Source: Microcaldota archaeon (GTDB taxonomy: Archaea > Micrarchaeota > Micrarchaeia > Micrarchaeales > Micrarchaeaceae). Taken from it: a stretch of DNA of 64,000 bases. The notes beneath the pieces are model-generated. The model was not told the DNA's origin. It saw only the letters and a list, made by a program, of their open reading frames with translations, and did not search any database. Position numbers and translations under genes: made by a program. The stretch spans positions 1 to 64,000 of the forward strand of contig JAKATX010000013.1 of the NCBI GenBank assembly GCA_021818545.1. The letters are read 5' to 3'. Shown piece by piece: positions 8,093 through 17,464 of this stretch. The first letter of the stretch is position 1, and each line of letters opens with the position of its first letter.

Positions 8093-9028
8093 TTACTTGC
8101 CGTGCTTTTTCTCTGTATCCAAGAGCTTGACTGCCGCCGAATAGGGATCGACCCTGCCTTTTAGCATATTTGACATTGCATGCGGGTTTCTTGCCAAAAG
8201 CCCATCGACACGCCTTGATAGTAGTTCCTTTGCAATCCTGTTTACTTCCATACTGAAAGCCCGCTCTATGAAAGATTTCGTGTTTATAGATTTTTCATGC
8301 TTCTCTATCATGCCTGCGAGATCCTTTATGCCTTCCTTCTTCGTGCAACTGGTGTTTGCAATCATTTTTGATTGGGGCCCTGAAAGCGTTGATAAGTATG
8401 CAGTTATCGCCCTCTTCGCTTGGTAAGCACCCTCCAAGTCCGACTTGTTGATTACGAATATGTCAGCAATCTCCATAGTACCCGCCTTCATGGCTTGGAT
8501 CTCGTCCCCTAACCCTGGTGCAAGCACCAAAAGTATGGTAGATGCTATGTCCAGTATGTCAACATCCGCCTGTCCTGCCCCAACGGATTCTACTATAACT
8601 GTATCGAAGCCGGCGCACGATAGCGTTATAAGCGCGCTCATTATGGAAGCCGCAAGACCGCCCTTTGCGCCCCTTGTAGCTATGCTGCGCATGAATATGT
8701 TGGAAGAAGAAACAGTCTCTTCCATCCTTATCCTATTGCCGAGGAAAGAACCGCCGCTAAAAGGGCTTGATGCATCTATTGCAATTATCCCAAGTTTATT
8801 GCCGTGGGATGCGATTATTGGGGCGAGTTGGGCTATTAGGCTGCTCTTGCCGCACCCAGGCGGGCCGGTAATGCCTATTACGCGCGGTATCCTGTTTGGA
8901 TCGTATATGCCTTTTATCAGCTTGGAGAACGCCTCGGGCTCATCCTCTGCTATGCTGATGCAGCGGGCTATGCACCCTCGGTCACCTCGCTTTAGGCCAT
9001 CGGCTAGAGCCTTCATCTTTTTGTCCAC
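8093..9028 (-). CDS. meaB: MeaB/ArgK-type G-protein chaperone of methylmalonyl-CoA mutase
   Basis: A 311-residue GTPase. The P-loop is GPPGCGKSS (K61), followed by IDASSPFSGGSFLGNRIRM typical of the MeaB/ArgK group, the VESVGAGQADVDI switch and NKSD for guanine specificity. Family members load and protect the cobalamin cofactor of methylmalonyl-CoA mutase. Here the gene lies 4 bp after the B12-binding subunit gene, supporting that role over the older ArgK transport-kinase annotation. Its stop is 32 bp from the TATA box of the next operon. Confidence 0.9.
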   Translation of the reverse strand: MDKKMKALADGLKRGDRGCIARCISIAEDEPEAFSKLIKGIYDPNRIPRVIGITGPPGCGKSSLIAQLAPIIASHGNKLGIIAIDASSPFSGGSFLGNRIRMEETVSSSNIFMRSIATRGAKGGLAASIMSALITLSCAGFDTVIVESVGAGQADVDILDIASTILLVLAPGLGDEIQAMKAGTMEIADIFVINKSDLEGAYQAKRAITAYLSTLSGPQSKMIANTSCTKKEGIKDLAGMIEKHEKSINTKSFIERAFSMEVNRIAKELLSRRVDGLLARNPHAMSNMLKGRVDPYSAAVKLLDTEKKHGK

Positions 9029-9032
9029 GCTT

Positions 9033-9470
9033 TCACCATTTCTTGGATCTGGACTCGCGCGCCCTCTTCTTTATGTGGTCTATTATATCTGACATAGGAG
9101 TGCCCGGTCCATAGTTGCCGCTCACACCCATCTTCTCCAACATCGGCTTGTCCCCTGCTGGTATTATGCCGCCTCCAACCACCGCTATCCCTTCTGCATG
9201 GTTTTTCTTAAGCAACTCCATGACTTTCTTGAATATTGTCATATGTGAGCCATTGAGCAGACTTATGGCTATGACATCCACGTCCTCGTCTATTGCTATC
9301 CGCACCATCTCTTCCGGAGTCGGGAGCAAGCCCGGATATATGACCTCCATGCCTGCATCCCTGAAAGCTCTGGCTAACACATAGACGCCGCGATCATGCC
9401 CATCTATTGCCGGCTTCGCAAGAAGCACCCTTATAGGCCTAGATGATTTTTGGTTCCTTCCACTCGCCAT
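9033..9470 (-). CDS. mcmB: Methylmalonyl-CoA mutase, B12-binding small subunit
   Basis: A cobalamin-binding domain protein of 145 residues. The DGHDRG motif supplies the His that ligates cobalt, and SLLNGSHM and VGGGIIP are the other B12-fold signatures. The frame can be extended upstream to a TTG at 9485, but a GGAGG lies 7 nt before the ATG at 9470, so that start is preferred. The gene overlaps the end of the large subunit by 32 bp in another frame, suggesting coupled translation of the two subunits. Confidence 0.9.
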   Translation of the reverse strand: MASGRNQKSSRPIRVLLAKPAIDGHDRGVYVLARAFRDAGMEVIYPGLLPTPEEMVRIAIDEDVDVIAISLLNGSHMTIFKKVMELLKKNHAEGIAVVGGGIIPAGDKPMLEKMGVSGNYGPGTPMSDIIDHIKKRARESRSKKW

Positions 9471-11139
9471 AGACATCCCTCCCAACTTTGACTATCTCCC
9501 CTATTGTAGCGTAAGCGCTAACGGCATCCATCACATACGGCATTAGGTTCTCATTTTTAGATTCCATTGCCTTGCGCAGCCTTTTTAGGCTAGCCCTCAC
9601 TTTGGCCACATTCCTTGTCTTTTTAACTTGGGCCAGTCTGCGCCTCTGCGTGCGCTGCGCTGCCATGCTGATTTTTAGCGTATTTATAGGGCGTTCCTTT
9701 TCATCTCTGTACTTATTCACACCTACCATCACATCTTCGCCCCTTTCCAGCCTCATCTGCCGCTCATATGACGCATTGGCTATCTGGTCCTGCAGGTAGC
9801 CTTTCTTTATCGCTTCTAGTACGCCCCCCATCTCGTCTATCTTGTGGAAATATTCGTATGCATCGCGCTCCATCTTATCGGTGAGCGCCTCTAGGTAATA
9901 GGAGCCGCCTAGCGGGTCCACTATGTCATTCACACGCGTTTCCTCCGCTATTACCTGTTGTGTCCTAAGCGCCACTTTTGCTGCATCCTCTGTAGGGAGG
10001 GCAAGCGCCTCGTCATATGAGTTAGTGTGTATGCTCTGTGCACCACCGAGCACCGCGTAAAGCGCCTCAAGGGCGGTCCTCGAGATATTATTGAGCGGCT
10101 GCTGCCATGTTAAGGTATAACCGGATGTCTGGGCATGGAACCTCAATTTGAGGGACTTTGGATTAAGGGCGCCGTACTTTTCCTTTAACACGGTGGCCCA
10201 TATCCTCCTTGCTGCGCGGAACTTCGCTATCTCCTCGAACATTTCCATAGAGGAGTCGAAGAAGAACGATATCCTTGGGGCGAATTCATCAACCTTCAAG
10301 CCAGCACTTAAGCCCATCTCCACGTAATGAAAACCGTCAGCGAGCGTGAACGCCAACTCTTGCACTGCAGTGGAGCCTGCCTCCCTTATGTGATAACCAG
10401 ACACGCTTATGAAGTTCCACTTTGGCATCTTCTTCACTGAGTAAAGCATCATGTCCTTTATCATCCTCAGGTGCGCTTCCGGGGGATAGAACCATTCCTT
10501 CTGCGCGATATATTCCTTCAGTATGTCTGCTTGAAGCGTACCAGCCAGGGAGCTTGACTTTACGCCGCGCTTCTGAGCTGCGACTATGTACATAGCGAAT
10601 AGTATTATGGCAGGCGCGTTTATCGTCATTGACGTGCTTACGCTGCCCAACGGAATTCCATCGAACAGCACCTCCATATCCTTCAGGGAAGAAACGTTTA
10701 CGCCGCACTTGCCTATCTCGCCATCCGCGCGTGCATTGTCACAGTCTATGCCATATAGCGTAGGCTCGTCGAATGCTATGCTGAGTCCCGTCTCGCCATG
10801 CTTAAGTAGGTATTTCAATCTGGCGTTCGTGTCTTCAGGGGTGCCGAAGCCGGAGAACATCCTCATTGTCCATGGCTTACCGACGTACATGTTCGGGTAT
10901 ATGCCGCGTGTGAAAGGGTAGACACCAGGCATGGAGTCGTCTTTTTCTAAGGCATATTCACTTGTGTAGACTATCCTGCCCCTGCCATCTACATGCTTTG
11001 AACCTTCCCATGGCTCCAGTATTTTGTTTTCCCATCCCAAGTACCTTTTGCTCTCATGCTTTGTATCAGATTGGATAAGTTTGAGTTTTTTTGCCCAGAA
11101 AGAAACGCCGTTTGATTTGCTTTTGTGCTTTTCCATCAT
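9439..11139 (-). CDS. mcmA: Methylmalonyl-CoA mutase, large catalytic subunit
   Basis: Interconverts succinyl-CoA and (R)-methylmalonyl-CoA using adenosylcobalamin bound by the neighbouring small subunit. The signature region YPFTRGIYPNMYVGKPW followed by FGTPEDTNARLKYLL and GLSIAFDEPT is characteristic of the substrate-binding TIM barrel. A reading frame extends 25 codons further upstream, but that would overlap the CoxG-like gene. The tandem ATGs at 11139 and 11136 leave a 22-bp gap and are preferred. Length of about 566 residues fits archaeal split mutases. It operates with meaB downstream. Confidence 0.92.
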   Translation of the reverse strand: MMEKHKSKSNGVSFWAKKLKLIQSDTKHESKRYLGWENKILEPWEGSKHVDGRGRIVYTSEYALEKDDSMPGVYPFTRGIYPNMYVGKPWTMRMFSGFGTPEDTNARLKYLLKHGETGLSIAFDEPTLYGIDCDNARADGEIGKCGVNVSSLKDMEVLFDGIPLGSVSTSMTINAPAIILFAMYIVAAQKRGVKSSSLAGTLQADILKEYIAQKEWFYPPEAHLRMIKDMMLYSVKKMPKWNFISVSGYHIREAGSTAVQELAFTLADGFHYVEMGLSAGLKVDEFAPRISFFFDSSMEMFEEIAKFRAARRIWATVLKEKYGALNPKSLKLRFHAQTSGYTLTWQQPLNNISRTALEALYAVLGGAQSIHTNSYDEALALPTEDAAKVALRTQQVIAEETRVNDIVDPLGGSYYLEALTDKMERDAYEYFHKIDEMGGVLEAIKKGYLQDQIANASYERQMRLERGEDVMVGVNKYRDEKERPINTLKISMAAQRTQRRRLAQVKKTRNVAKVRASLKRLRKAMESKNENLMPYVMDAVSAYATIGEIVKVGRDVYGEWKEPKII

Positions 11140-11161
11140 ATCAAGAATAGTGATTGTAATT

Positions 11162-11671
11162 TTAGGTCGGGCTTTGCGGCTGCTGGGGTGCGGTGCCGCT
11201 ACCCTCCGCAGCACTGGGCTGCTTATTGGCGCCCTCTATATTAGATTTGAGATTGATTATTATCTGCTCTATCTTGGAATCGCTCACTTTCCTTATTATG
11301 CCAGCACCGACTCCGCTTATCAAGCCGCTCAATTCGAATGTAGATGACCAGATGGCGCTGGTGGTGCCCGGGGATTTCTCGGAAATGTCAAGAGCGAGTT
11401 TTATCTTTGCCGTGCTCCCTATGCCACGCCCATCTAGCTCATATGCTATGTGGTTACTCTGCTGATCCACTATCGCGCCTTTCATGTCGAATAAGCCGCG
11501 CACCATCCCTATGCCGACCTTTACCTTAAGATTGAAGTTCTTGCTGTCTATTTCAGCAAAACCCTCGCTGTCCGGTATACAGGACGCTACTTCGCGCGTA
11601 TTTGACAGGAAATTCATTGTAGCGGTTGGTTCCGCACTTATTTCGATATTGCCATCCAAGTCTATTTGCAT
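11162..11671 (-). CDS. CoxG-like SRPBCC-fold protein
   Basis: A protein of 169 residues from the ATG at 11671; an upstream GTG at 11680 is less likely. It reads as a CoxG/START-like hydrophobic-ligand-binding fold: ISAEPTATMNFLSN at the N terminus, then CIPDSEGF, KVKVGIGMVRGLFDMKG and a C-terminal helix region. The last 20 residues are Gln, Pro and Ser rich and probably disordered. It is the first gene of the methylmalonyl-CoA mutase operon, 22 bp before mcmA. CoxG proteins are best known beside CO-dehydrogenase-type genes, so this partner is unusual. The function here is unknown. Confidence 0.7.
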   Translation of the reverse strand: MQIDLDGNIEISAEPTATMNFLSNTREVASCIPDSEGFAEIDSKNFNLKVKVGIGMVRGLFDMKGAIVDQQSNHIAYELDGRGIGSTAKIKLALDISEKSPGTTSAIWSSTFELSGLISGVGAGIIRKVSDSKIEQIIINLKSNIEGANKQPSAAEGSGTAPQQPQSPT

Positions 11672-11857
11672 CGTACACACGCTGATAAATCAGATATTTG
11701 CGTCGGAATTGGCGTAAAGCGCGCCATAATCCGATTGACCAGATATATGAATGCTATGTTACATCATTGTGGGAATCTTTGCTAAATAATTATCTATTTT
11801 GGGCTTATAAATCAAGCGCGCATGATATCGGGGTACCGAGAATGCAAGCGAACCTGG

Positions 11858-14527
11858 TTATGCGGTGCTCGAGCCGTGAAACTTCTTCTTCAGTTCGGCC
11901 TGCGCAGCCGCCAGCCTCGCAACCGGAACCCTGAAAGGTGAGCAGCTTACGTAATCTAGGCCTGCGCTATTGAAGAACTCTATGGACTTTGGATCGCCGC
12001 CATGCTCGCCGCAGATGCCTACTTTTAGTTTTGGGTTTGCCTTCTTCCCCTCTGCAGTTGCAATGCTTATCAGTCTGCCTACGCCGTCCCAATCAAGAGT
12101 CTCGAATGGATTTGAGGCGATCACCTTTTTCTCTATGTAAAACGGTATGAACTTGGCTTCCACGTCATCCCTGCTGAATGCATATGTTGCCTGCGTGAGG
12201 TCGTTTGTACCGAAAGAGAAGAAGTTTGCGTATTTCGCCATGAAAGTTGCGGTAAGCGCAGCCCTCGGAGTTTCTATCATGGATCCTACCGAATAGTTTA
12301 TCTTCATTCCATTCTCTTTCATCATCCTCTCTGCTTCTGCATCAACTATGGCCTTTGCGTCCCTGAGTTCGTTGGCTTCCGCGACTTGGGATATCATTAT
12401 CTCTACTTGCGGAGCCTTCCCGGTTTCTTTCATTAGCTCAGCTGCCGCTTCGAATATTGCGCCGACCTGCATTTGATATATTTCGTTATACATCAAGGCA
12501 AGGCGCACCCCTCTTTGGCCCATCATAGGGTTGTATTCCTTAAGCTGCATCACCTTATTGAGTATGCGCTCTTTCTTCGCAAGCTCGCCATTATTCTTGC
12601 CCGTTATTCTCAACTCCACGACCTGCGGAAGTATTTCCTCAAGTTTAGGCAGGAACTCATGGAGAGGCAGGTCTATCAGCCTTATCGTCATTGGCATGTC
12701 ATTCATTATCCTGAACATCTCCTTGAAATCCCCCTTCTGCATCGGCTTCAACTTCTCTAGGAACGACTTTCGCTCCTCAAGGCTATCGGCCAGTATCATG
12801 TTCTGGATTATTTCCAGCCTTTCAGGCGCGTTGAACATTCTTTCTGTTCTTACAAGGCCTATGCCGTCGGCCATGTTTTCTACAGCCTTTGCAGCCATAG
12901 TCGGAGTATCCGCGTTGGCCCTTATCCCTAATCTTTTGAACTTGTCCGCCCACCCCAGCAGAGTTATTATGTCCGTGTTGAGCTTGGGCTCTACAAGCGG
13001 GACCTCGCCTGGATAAACAAGACCATTGCCACCGTCTACTGTTATGATTTCGCCGTATTTGATGTTCTTGCCTCCTGCGGTAAACTCCATTTTGTCGAAG
13101 TCTATCTTTATCGCTTCTGCACCAACTATGCAGGGCTTGCCCATTCCTCTAGTTACCACAGCTGCATGGCTTGTCATGCCGCCCCTACTAGTAAGGACCC
13201 CATCGGAAGCAGCTATTCCCGCTATATCCTCCGGCGTGGTTTCCGGCCTAACCAGTATTATCCTGTCGCCTTTTTGCTTTGCTTCCTGTGCCTCTTTTAC
13301 CGTGAATACGACTTTTCCGTATGCTGCTCCGGGGGAGGCAGGCAGACCTTTTGCTATGGACTCGCCATCGAATTTAGGGTCTATCTGCTTGTAAAGTAAG
13401 CGTTGCACCTGATCTGGTTCTACCCTCAATACGGCTTCCCCTGGTGTTATCAATTTCTCGTTCGCCATGTCTATGGCAATCTTAATCGCGGCTGCTGCAG
13501 TCCTCTTTCCATTCCTTGTCTGAAGCATGTAAAGTTTCCCACCCTCTACTGTGAACTCTATGTCCTGCATGTCCCTAAAGTGCGTCTCAAGTTTTCCGAA
13601 TATCTGCTCCAGTTGCTTGTATGCATCAGGCACGAGCTCGTTCATCTTGCTCACAGGGTATGGCGTCCTTATTCCGGCAACTACGTCTTCGCCCTGCGCC
13701 TTCATCAAGAACTCGCCATAAACCTTCTTTTCTCCTGTTGACGGATCCCTCGTGAACGCTACACCAGTGCCTGACTTATCGTCTAAATTTCCATAAACCA
13801 TCATTACTATGTTAACTGCAGTGCCCAACGAATCCTGTATTTTGTATATTTTCCTGTACTCTATGGCCCTGTTGTTCCACCATGAACTGAACACAGCACT
13901 TATTGCCATAAAAAGCTGTTCGGTAGGCTCCTGTGGCAGTTCACGGCCTGTCTCTTGCTTTATGAGCTCCTTATACCTCTTTACAACCTCGCACCACCCC
14001 GCAGCGTTGACATCTATGTCACTTTTTGCACTTGATTCCTCCTTGTATTTCTCAAGGACGTGGTCGAATTTCTCCCCTGGGACGCCCATGACTATCTTGC
14101 CGAATAGCTGTATAAACCTCCTGTAAGTATCATGAGCGAAACGTTCGTCGCCGGTCTTCTTTGATAGCACCTCGACTATATTGTCGTTTATTCCAAGATT
14201 AAGCACCGTATCCATCATGCCAGGCATTGACATTGGAGCCCCGGACCTAACTGAAACAAGCAGAGGGTTGTCTTTGTCGTTGAACTTTTTACCTACCAAA
14301 TTCTGTAGGACTTCAATTTTGGCTGATATATCAGCTTTCAATTCAGGCCATATGACTTTTCCCCTTTCAAAGAATTCGTTGCACATTCCGGTGGTTATAA
14401 CTATTCCTGCTGGCACAGGTAGCCCTAGCTTTGTCATCTCTGCAAGTCCATAACCTTTCCCACCAAGTTCCATCTTGGTCAGATTCTTATCCGCAGCTTC
14501 ATCGAAAAGGTACACTTCAGTCGTCAT
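11858..14527 (-). CDS. ppdK: Pyruvate, phosphate dikinase
   Basis: A three-domain enzyme of 889 residues interconverting pyruvate, ATP and Pi with PEP, AMP and PPi. The N-terminal ATP-grasp domain includes SVRSGAPMSMPGMMDT. The central phosphohistidine domain has LTSRGGMTSHAAVVTRG with the swivelling His. The C-terminal PEP/pyruvate barrel has GQRGVRL, SFGTNDLTQ, CGEHGGDP and the catalytic Cys in SCSPFRVP. Full length is typical. It probably supports gluconeogenic or PPi-linked glycolytic flux. An ATATTTAACA element about 25 bp before the ATG suggests a leaderless transcript. Confidence 0.95.
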   Translation of the reverse strand: MTTEVYLFDEAADKNLTKMELGGKGYGLAEMTKLGLPVPAGIVITTGMCNEFFERGKVIWPELKADISAKIEVLQNLVGKKFNDKDNPLLVSVRSGAPMSMPGMMDTVLNLGINDNIVEVLSKKTGDERFAHDTYRRFIQLFGKIVMGVPGEKFDHVLEKYKEESSAKSDIDVNAAGWCEVVKRYKELIKQETGRELPQEPTEQLFMAISAVFSSWWNNRAIEYRKIYKIQDSLGTAVNIVMMVYGNLDDKSGTGVAFTRDPSTGEKKVYGEFLMKAQGEDVVAGIRTPYPVSKMNELVPDAYKQLEQIFGKLETHFRDMQDIEFTVEGGKLYMLQTRNGKRTAAAAIKIAIDMANEKLITPGEAVLRVEPDQVQRLLYKQIDPKFDGESIAKGLPASPGAAYGKVVFTVKEAQEAKQKGDRIILVRPETTPEDIAGIAASDGVLTSRGGMTSHAAVVTRGMGKPCIVGAEAIKIDFDKMEFTAGGKNIKYGEIITVDGGNGLVYPGEVPLVEPKLNTDIITLLGWADKFKRLGIRANADTPTMAAKAVENMADGIGLVRTERMFNAPERLEIIQNMILADSLEERKSFLEKLKPMQKGDFKEMFRIMNDMPMTIRLIDLPLHEFLPKLEEILPQVVELRITGKNNGELAKKERILNKVMQLKEYNPMMGQRGVRLALMYNEIYQMQVGAIFEAAAELMKETGKAPQVEIMISQVAEANELRDAKAIVDAEAERMMKENGMKINYSVGSMIETPRAALTATFMAKYANFFSFGTNDLTQATYAFSRDDVEAKFIPFYIEKKVIASNPFETLDWDGVGRLISIATAEGKKANPKLKVGICGEHGGDPKSIEFFNSAGLDYVSCSPFRVPVARLAAAQAELKKKFHGSSTA

Positions 14528-14575
14528 TGAAACACTCTTTCATTTTGTTAAATATCATGCAAGTTAGATGGGCAG

Positions 14576-15148
14576 CTATCCCACATGCGTGTTGAAGGTG
14601 CCCACGTATGTCTGTTTCGGTGCACCGGAACAACTTGGCGAAGTGAAATTGAATGATGGCAAAAGGCCACAATAAGATGCGTTAACGTATATTTTTCCGT
14701 ATATTAAGGTGCCTGCTTGGGCTTGCATGGGAAGCGTTGCCTGACATATTATAGTGTTGCCAGGGTTATAAATCATTGATGGAGAAGTGCAGGGCAATGC
14801 TGATGAATTGGTCCCGTTTATATTATAGAACATCGTAGGATTTGTAATCGGGAACTGCTGTGCATTCTGCAATGAAACGGTTAGCACTGTGTTACCGGCT
14901 ATGCCGTTTGTTGTGGCAGCCATATCCGAACACGACACACCTATCGAGAAAATACATGACGACGGGGCTATTATATTCGGCGCTATGAGATAGAAGTAGA
15001 TAAGTGATATGGCAACCACACCTATTAGTATTGCCCACCCGTATGTAGCGAGATACTCCATGGCTATCTGCGCATGTTTGCCGCTTGGGTATGCTCGCGG
15101 AGCTTTGCGTGTTGCTTCTTTGAATCTGGTTGGCTTGGTTGTCATCAT
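14576..15148 (-). CDS. Type IV pilin-like protein with class III signal peptide
   Basis: A 190-residue protein with a positively charged leader (about 26 residues) followed by AQIAMEYLATYGWAIL, the archaeal class III signal motif Q-x-x-x-E-Y. Prepilin peptidase should cut just before it, leaving the hydrophobic helix that packs into a pilus core. The rest is a secreted, Asn/Thr/Ser-rich domain with several Cys and N-glycosylation sequons. Such single pilins are frequent in ARMAN-like genomes. No pilus assembly genes are adjacent. Confidence 0.75.
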   Translation of the reverse strand: MMTTKPTRFKEATRKAPRAYPSGKHAQIAMEYLATYGWAILIGVVAISLIYFYLIAPNIIAPSSCIFSIGVSCSDMAATTNGIAGNTVLTVSLQNAQQFPITNPTMFYNINGTNSSALPCTSPSMIYNPGNTIICQATLPMQAQAGTLIYGKIYVNASYCGLLPSFNFTSPSCSGAPKQTYVGTFNTHVG

Positions 15149-15204
15149 ATCGTTTTCTCAAAAACGCTTTAAATAATCCGCATGCTTGGTACCATGTGAC
15201 CGCG

Positions 15205-16008
15205 CTATTTCTTTACTGTTGTGCATACAACTGGCTTGCCCTGAAGTATGCTTTTCATTATGCCTGGCTTTGTGGCGTTGGCTATGTATCCAGTTGCCCT
15301 GGTCGTATTAATTATATCATACAAAAGCGATGCTTTTAATTTCATCCCGCCAGTCACATCAACTTTTTTCGTTGTTCCGACATTGGATAATACCTTGCTT
15401 ATGTTATTCATGTTTAGCTCCTTTATCAGGGACGCGCCCTCTTCCGACGGGCTTCTGTCGAAAACCCCATCTACGTCAGTCCCGAAAATCACTTTAGAAG
15501 GCTTGAAATAACATGAAAGGAATCGCAAAATCTCTTCTGTTGAGACGATGCAGACGCCCTGCTTCGAGTCTATCCCGACATCGCCATAAACGACAGGTAT
15601 GAAACCGTGCGCCATGGCCTCTTTTATTTGCATTGTAAAGCCGTATTTTATCTTGGAGGCTCTAGATACAGTGAAACTTGATGGCGAGAACGGAAACGCG
15701 GGCATACCTATTTCTGCAGCACATTTTATCACAATGGCGTTAAGTTCTCTTGCATCGCTAAGCGTAAGTATTGAGCCTTTCCTGCTGTCGCTTTTCACCA
15801 GCCCTTTTTGCACCTGATATCTGCTTGCAGTGATATGAGGGAAGGATCCGCCCCCATGCCCGATTATTACGTCCATTCCCGACTGTTTCTTCGCTTCGTA
15901 TATCTCACGGAGAAGCCTCTTTATAACGGCGGGTTTTGGCTTTTTTGGCACTGAGGTGTCCGTTATGACGCTGCCGCCCAGCTTTATCAGGCATAGCCCC
16001 TTTTGCAT
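15205..16008 (-). CDS. ipk: Isopentenyl phosphate kinase
   Basis: An amino-acid-kinase-fold enzyme of 267 residues that phosphorylates isopentenyl phosphate to IPP in the archaeal mevalonate route. The first loop is LIKLGGSVITD. The key His lies in GHGGGSFPH, which distinguishes this family from aspartokinases and uridylate kinases. VIFGTDVDGVFD and the VDVTGGMKLK motif near the C terminus complete the assignment. It feeds archaeal lipid synthesis. It is a single gene in the minus-strand series. Confidence 0.9.
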   Translation of the reverse strand: MQKGLCLIKLGGSVITDTSVPKKPKPAVIKRLLREIYEAKKQSGMDVIIGHGGGSFPHITASRYQVQKGLVKSDSRKGSILTLSDARELNAIVIKCAAEIGMPAFPFSPSSFTVSRASKIKYGFTMQIKEAMAHGFIPVVYGDVGIDSKQGVCIVSTEEILRFLSCYFKPSKVIFGTDVDGVFDRSPSEEGASLIKELNMNNISKVLSNVGTTKKVDVTGGMKLKASLLYDIINTTRATGYIANATKPGIMKSILQGKPVVCTTVKK

Positions 16009-16129
16009 GATAATCTAAGTTAATTAATTGTATTCCGCTTAATAAGACTTTTGCTCGTATTGGCATACCTGTTTGTGAGCAAGACGAAAGTATGCTCTCT
16101 CATATGATTTTGAAAGTTAAGCATTAGAT

Positions 16130-16243
16130 GCCAAACAGCAACATGATTTCCCGCCCAAAGGCAGTACACACATATCGTGAGCAGTCTTAGCTTCCGAGTT
16201 CGGAATGGGATCGGGCGTTACCCTGCTCCTATTACCGTTTGGC
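16130..16243 (-). rRNA. rrf: 5S ribosomal RNA
   Basis: The reverse complement begins GCCAAACGG and ends GTTTGGC, and these ends pair to form helix I. The interior holds the conserved CCCGATCCCATTCCGAACTCGG segment (beginning near 16216) and the TGGGCGGGAA region of the 3' half. Length is 114 nt. The gene stands alone with no 16S, 23S or tRNA beside it, consistent with unlinked rRNA genes as in some Thermoplasma-like and ARMAN genomes. A TATA box lies 25 bp before the predicted 5' end. Confidence 0.93.
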
Positions 16244-16263
16244 GATTTTATTAGGATGAGTAA

Positions 16264-16271
16264 ATTTATAA
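16264..16271 (-). promoter_or_regulatory. TATA box of the 5S rRNA gene
   Basis: CCTTATAAAT on the minus strand is centred 24-25 bp before the first base of the 5S rRNA (16243), exactly the archaeal spacing. Confidence 0.7.
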
Positions 16272-16369
16272 GGCTTGCTGAATCAATGCATTATTTGTCG
16301 CACCTCGCAATATGAACAATTACAGGGTAGATTTTTATATGAGCTGCGTCATTTTAATGTGGTGTAATC

Positions 16370-17455
16370 GTGGACATTGAAACGAAGCTTGCTGCTGTGC
16401 GCAGCTTCGCGCAGGAGATTGTGACCGAAGAGGAATTAAGGCAGGTCTTCGAGACAAATGATCACCCTGTCGCATATGACGGCTTCGAGCCATCTGGCAT
16501 AGCGCCAATACATTTCGGCCTATTGAGGGCGCGAAACCTCAAAAGGATGATGGATACAGGGGTCAAGTTCAAACTATTCTTGGCCGATTATTACGCTTTC
16601 ATAAACAACAAGTTGGAGGGCGATATAGACCATATACGCAAGACCGGAGAATACTTCATAGAGGTGTGGAAAGGCTGCGGCATAGATACAAGCAAAGTTG
16701 AGGTAGTATGGGCAAGCGACCTAATGAACAGCTTGGACTACTGGGACCGCTTTATAAAAGTCGGAAAGGCAACCACTCTGGATCGCATAAAGAGGGCAAC
16801 GACTATAATGGGCAGGAGGGAGGGGGAGAATCTTTCCGCAGCACAGCTTTTCTACCCTGCAATGCAGGTAACTGACGTGTTCAGGCTAGACATAGACATC
16901 TGCCAGATGGGCATCGAGCAGAGGAGGGCAAACGTTCTTGCTCGCGAGATAGCACACAAGGATAAATTGAAGGCGCCTGTCGCAATCCACCATCCATTGA
17001 TGCTGGGACTGCAGGGCATGCCAAATGGCGTCGATATAAAGAAGAACCCGGAAGCCGCCGCAGAGTACAAAATGTCCAAATCGAATCCCAAAAGCGCCAT
17101 ATACATGCACGATTCTTACGAGACGCTGAAGAAAAAGATAGGAGGAGCTTATTGCCCCGATCGGATGATAGATGGTAATCCGATGTTCAATTACCTGCAA
17201 CTAGTCATAGTAGATGATAAGGCGAAGCCGATTACAATAGAACGGCCGCAGAAATTCGGCGGACCCATAGAATTCTCGAATTATGAAGACATGGTTACAA
17301 ATTACATGGGAGGTAAACTGCATCCTGCTGATCTCAAATCGTATGTAGCTGGCGAGCTGGAGAAGCTCATAAGACCCGTAAGGGAGCACTTTGAGAAGGA
17401 CGCAAAAGCCGCAGAACTTTATAAGTCGGTAAGCAGTTACATGATAACGCGTTGA
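16370..17455 (+). CDS. tyrS: Tyrosyl-tRNA synthetase
   Basis: A class I aminoacyl-tRNA synthetase of 361 residues that charges tRNA-Tyr. The HIGH-like motif reads PIHFG. The tyrosine pocket region includes QMGIEQRRANVLAREI, and the KMSKS loop is present intact in EYKMSKSNPKS. The archaeal/eukaryotic-type layout lacks an S4 domain. The start is a GTG at 16370, chosen because GGTG at 16361-16364 gives a Shine-Dalgarno match with 5-nt spacing; an ATG at 16357 is out of frame and stops quickly. A TTTTTATAT box lies near 16332-16340. Confidence 0.95.
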   Translation: MDIETKLAAVRSFAQEIVTEEELRQVFETNDHPVAYDGFEPSGIAPIHFGLLRARNLKRMMDTGVKFKLFLADYYAFINNKLEGDIDHIRKTGEYFIEVWKGCGIDTSKVEVVWASDLMNSLDYWDRFIKVGKATTLDRIKRATTIMGRREGENLSAAQLFYPAMQVTDVFRLDIDICQMGIEQRRANVLAREIAHKDKLKAPVAIHHPLMLGLQGMPNGVDIKKNPEAAAEYKMSKSNPKSAIYMHDSYETLKKKIGGAYCPDRMIDGNPMFNYLQLVIVDDKAKPITIERPQKFGGPIEFSNYEDMVTNYMGGKLHPADLKSYVAGELEKLIRPVREHFEKDAKAAELYKSVSSYMITR

Positions 17456-17464
17456 TAACATTCA

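Noticed and set aside
12473-13741. Several plus-strand frames opposite PPDK
   Set aside because: Antisense shadows of a well-conserved 889-residue enzyme; no domain content or ribosome signals.
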